In this document: positions 6,674 through 6,692 of the stretch, piece after piece | How the letters are laid out: each line of letters starts with the position of its first letter | Position numbering within the stretch: the first letter of the stretch is position 1 | Assembly (NCBI GenBank): GCA_007570905.1 | Contig: RKSI01000167.1 | Location: 1-6,692 of the forward strand | DNA: 6,692 bases | Origin: Gammaproteobacteria bacterium | GTDB taxonomy: Bacteria > Pseudomonadota > Gammaproteobacteria > Poriferisulfidales > Oxydemutatoraceae | Reading direction: 5' to 3' | Notes under the pieces: model-generated | What the model was told of the DNA's origin: nothing | Databases searched by the model: none | Seen by the model: only the letters and a program-made list of their open reading frames with translations | Program-made: the position numbers and the translations under genes

Positions 6674-6692
6674 GCACACACCCGCCCGGGCA
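6649..6692. other. non-coding tail after lpxA, no recognisable lpxB start
   Basis: The 44 bases after the lpxA stop hold a GC-alternating tract (6649-6658), then TGTGATACATTGCACA and a C-rich end. GTG at 6664 and TTG at 6672 open short frames to the window edge. Neither reads like the start of LpxB (normally a glycine-rich VAGEASGD-type sequence), so lpxB is either further on or elsewhere. No intrinsic terminator is visible. Confidence 0.5.
6663..6678. promoter_or_regulatory. CRP-like palindrome TGTGA-N6-GCACA
   Basis: TGTGA (6663-6667), six bases, then GCACA (6674-6678) match 9 of 10 informative positions of the TGTGA-N6-TCACA consensus for CRP/Vfr-family activators. It overlaps the candidate -10 at 6668-6673, a position that would suit repression more than activation. 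There is no regulator gene in view, so this is a motif match only. Confidence 0.25.

Noticed and set aside
5668..6681. Minus-strand open frame of 337 codons opposite fabZ and lpxA
   Set aside because: Same antisense effect of GC-rich sense genes; the sense products are unambiguous.
6684..6692. GCCCGGGCA as the 5' end of a tRNA
   Set aside because: Position 8 would be C where tRNAs have a conserved T, and only nine bases are available.

Overview
This window is a gap-tight, all plus-strand stretch of the conserved gammaproteobacterial envelope-biogenesis cluster. Its six complete genes, in order, are rseP, bamA, skp (ompH), lpxD, fabZ and lpxA. Gene order and protein details point to a gammaproteobacterium. 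RseP has the HEYGH and LDGGH motifs, BamA has five POTRA domains, FabZ has catalytic residues at Pseudomonas-type positions H49/E63, and LpxA is 258 aa as in pseudomonads. The DNA is GC-rich (roughly mid-60s percent by eye). I cannot name a genus.

Layout: bases 1-115 hold no recognisable gene. They contain a weak -10-like hexamer and a short dyad ahead of rseP. rseP (116-1477) encodes the site-2 protease of the sigma-E pathway. bamA (1485-3848) encodes the outer-membrane protein insertase, skp (3862-4377) a periplasmic chaperone for BamA clients, lpxD (4385-5434) the second acyltransferase of lipid A synthesis, fabZ (5431-5862) the 3-hydroxyacyl-ACP dehydratase, and lpxA (5872-6648) the first acyltransferase of lipid A synthesis. 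Gaps are 7, 13, 7, -4 and 9 bases with no terminator between genes, so one polycistronic transcript is likely. Only 44 bases follow lpxA. The expected lpxB does not start recognisably there; instead there is a promoter-like element with a CRP-like half-site pair.

The genes form one job: RseP senses and relays envelope stress, BamA and Skp deliver and fold outer-membrane proteins, and LpxA/LpxD/FabZ share the 3-hydroxyacyl-ACP pool that makes lipid A or feeds phospholipid synthesis.

I see no new multi-gene system here; gene content is ordinary. What deserves a second look is finer. (1) The palindromes GATC, ACGT and AGCT are strongly avoided, and this visibly dictates synonymous codon choice. 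(2) LpxA has a lysine at the acyl-chain ruler position. (3) BamA has lost the cysteine-bearing part of loop L6 but carries a 10-residue-spaced cysteine pair in an earlier loop. (4) LpxD has changes at UDP-sugar contact positions. (5) The cluster appears to break after lpxA.
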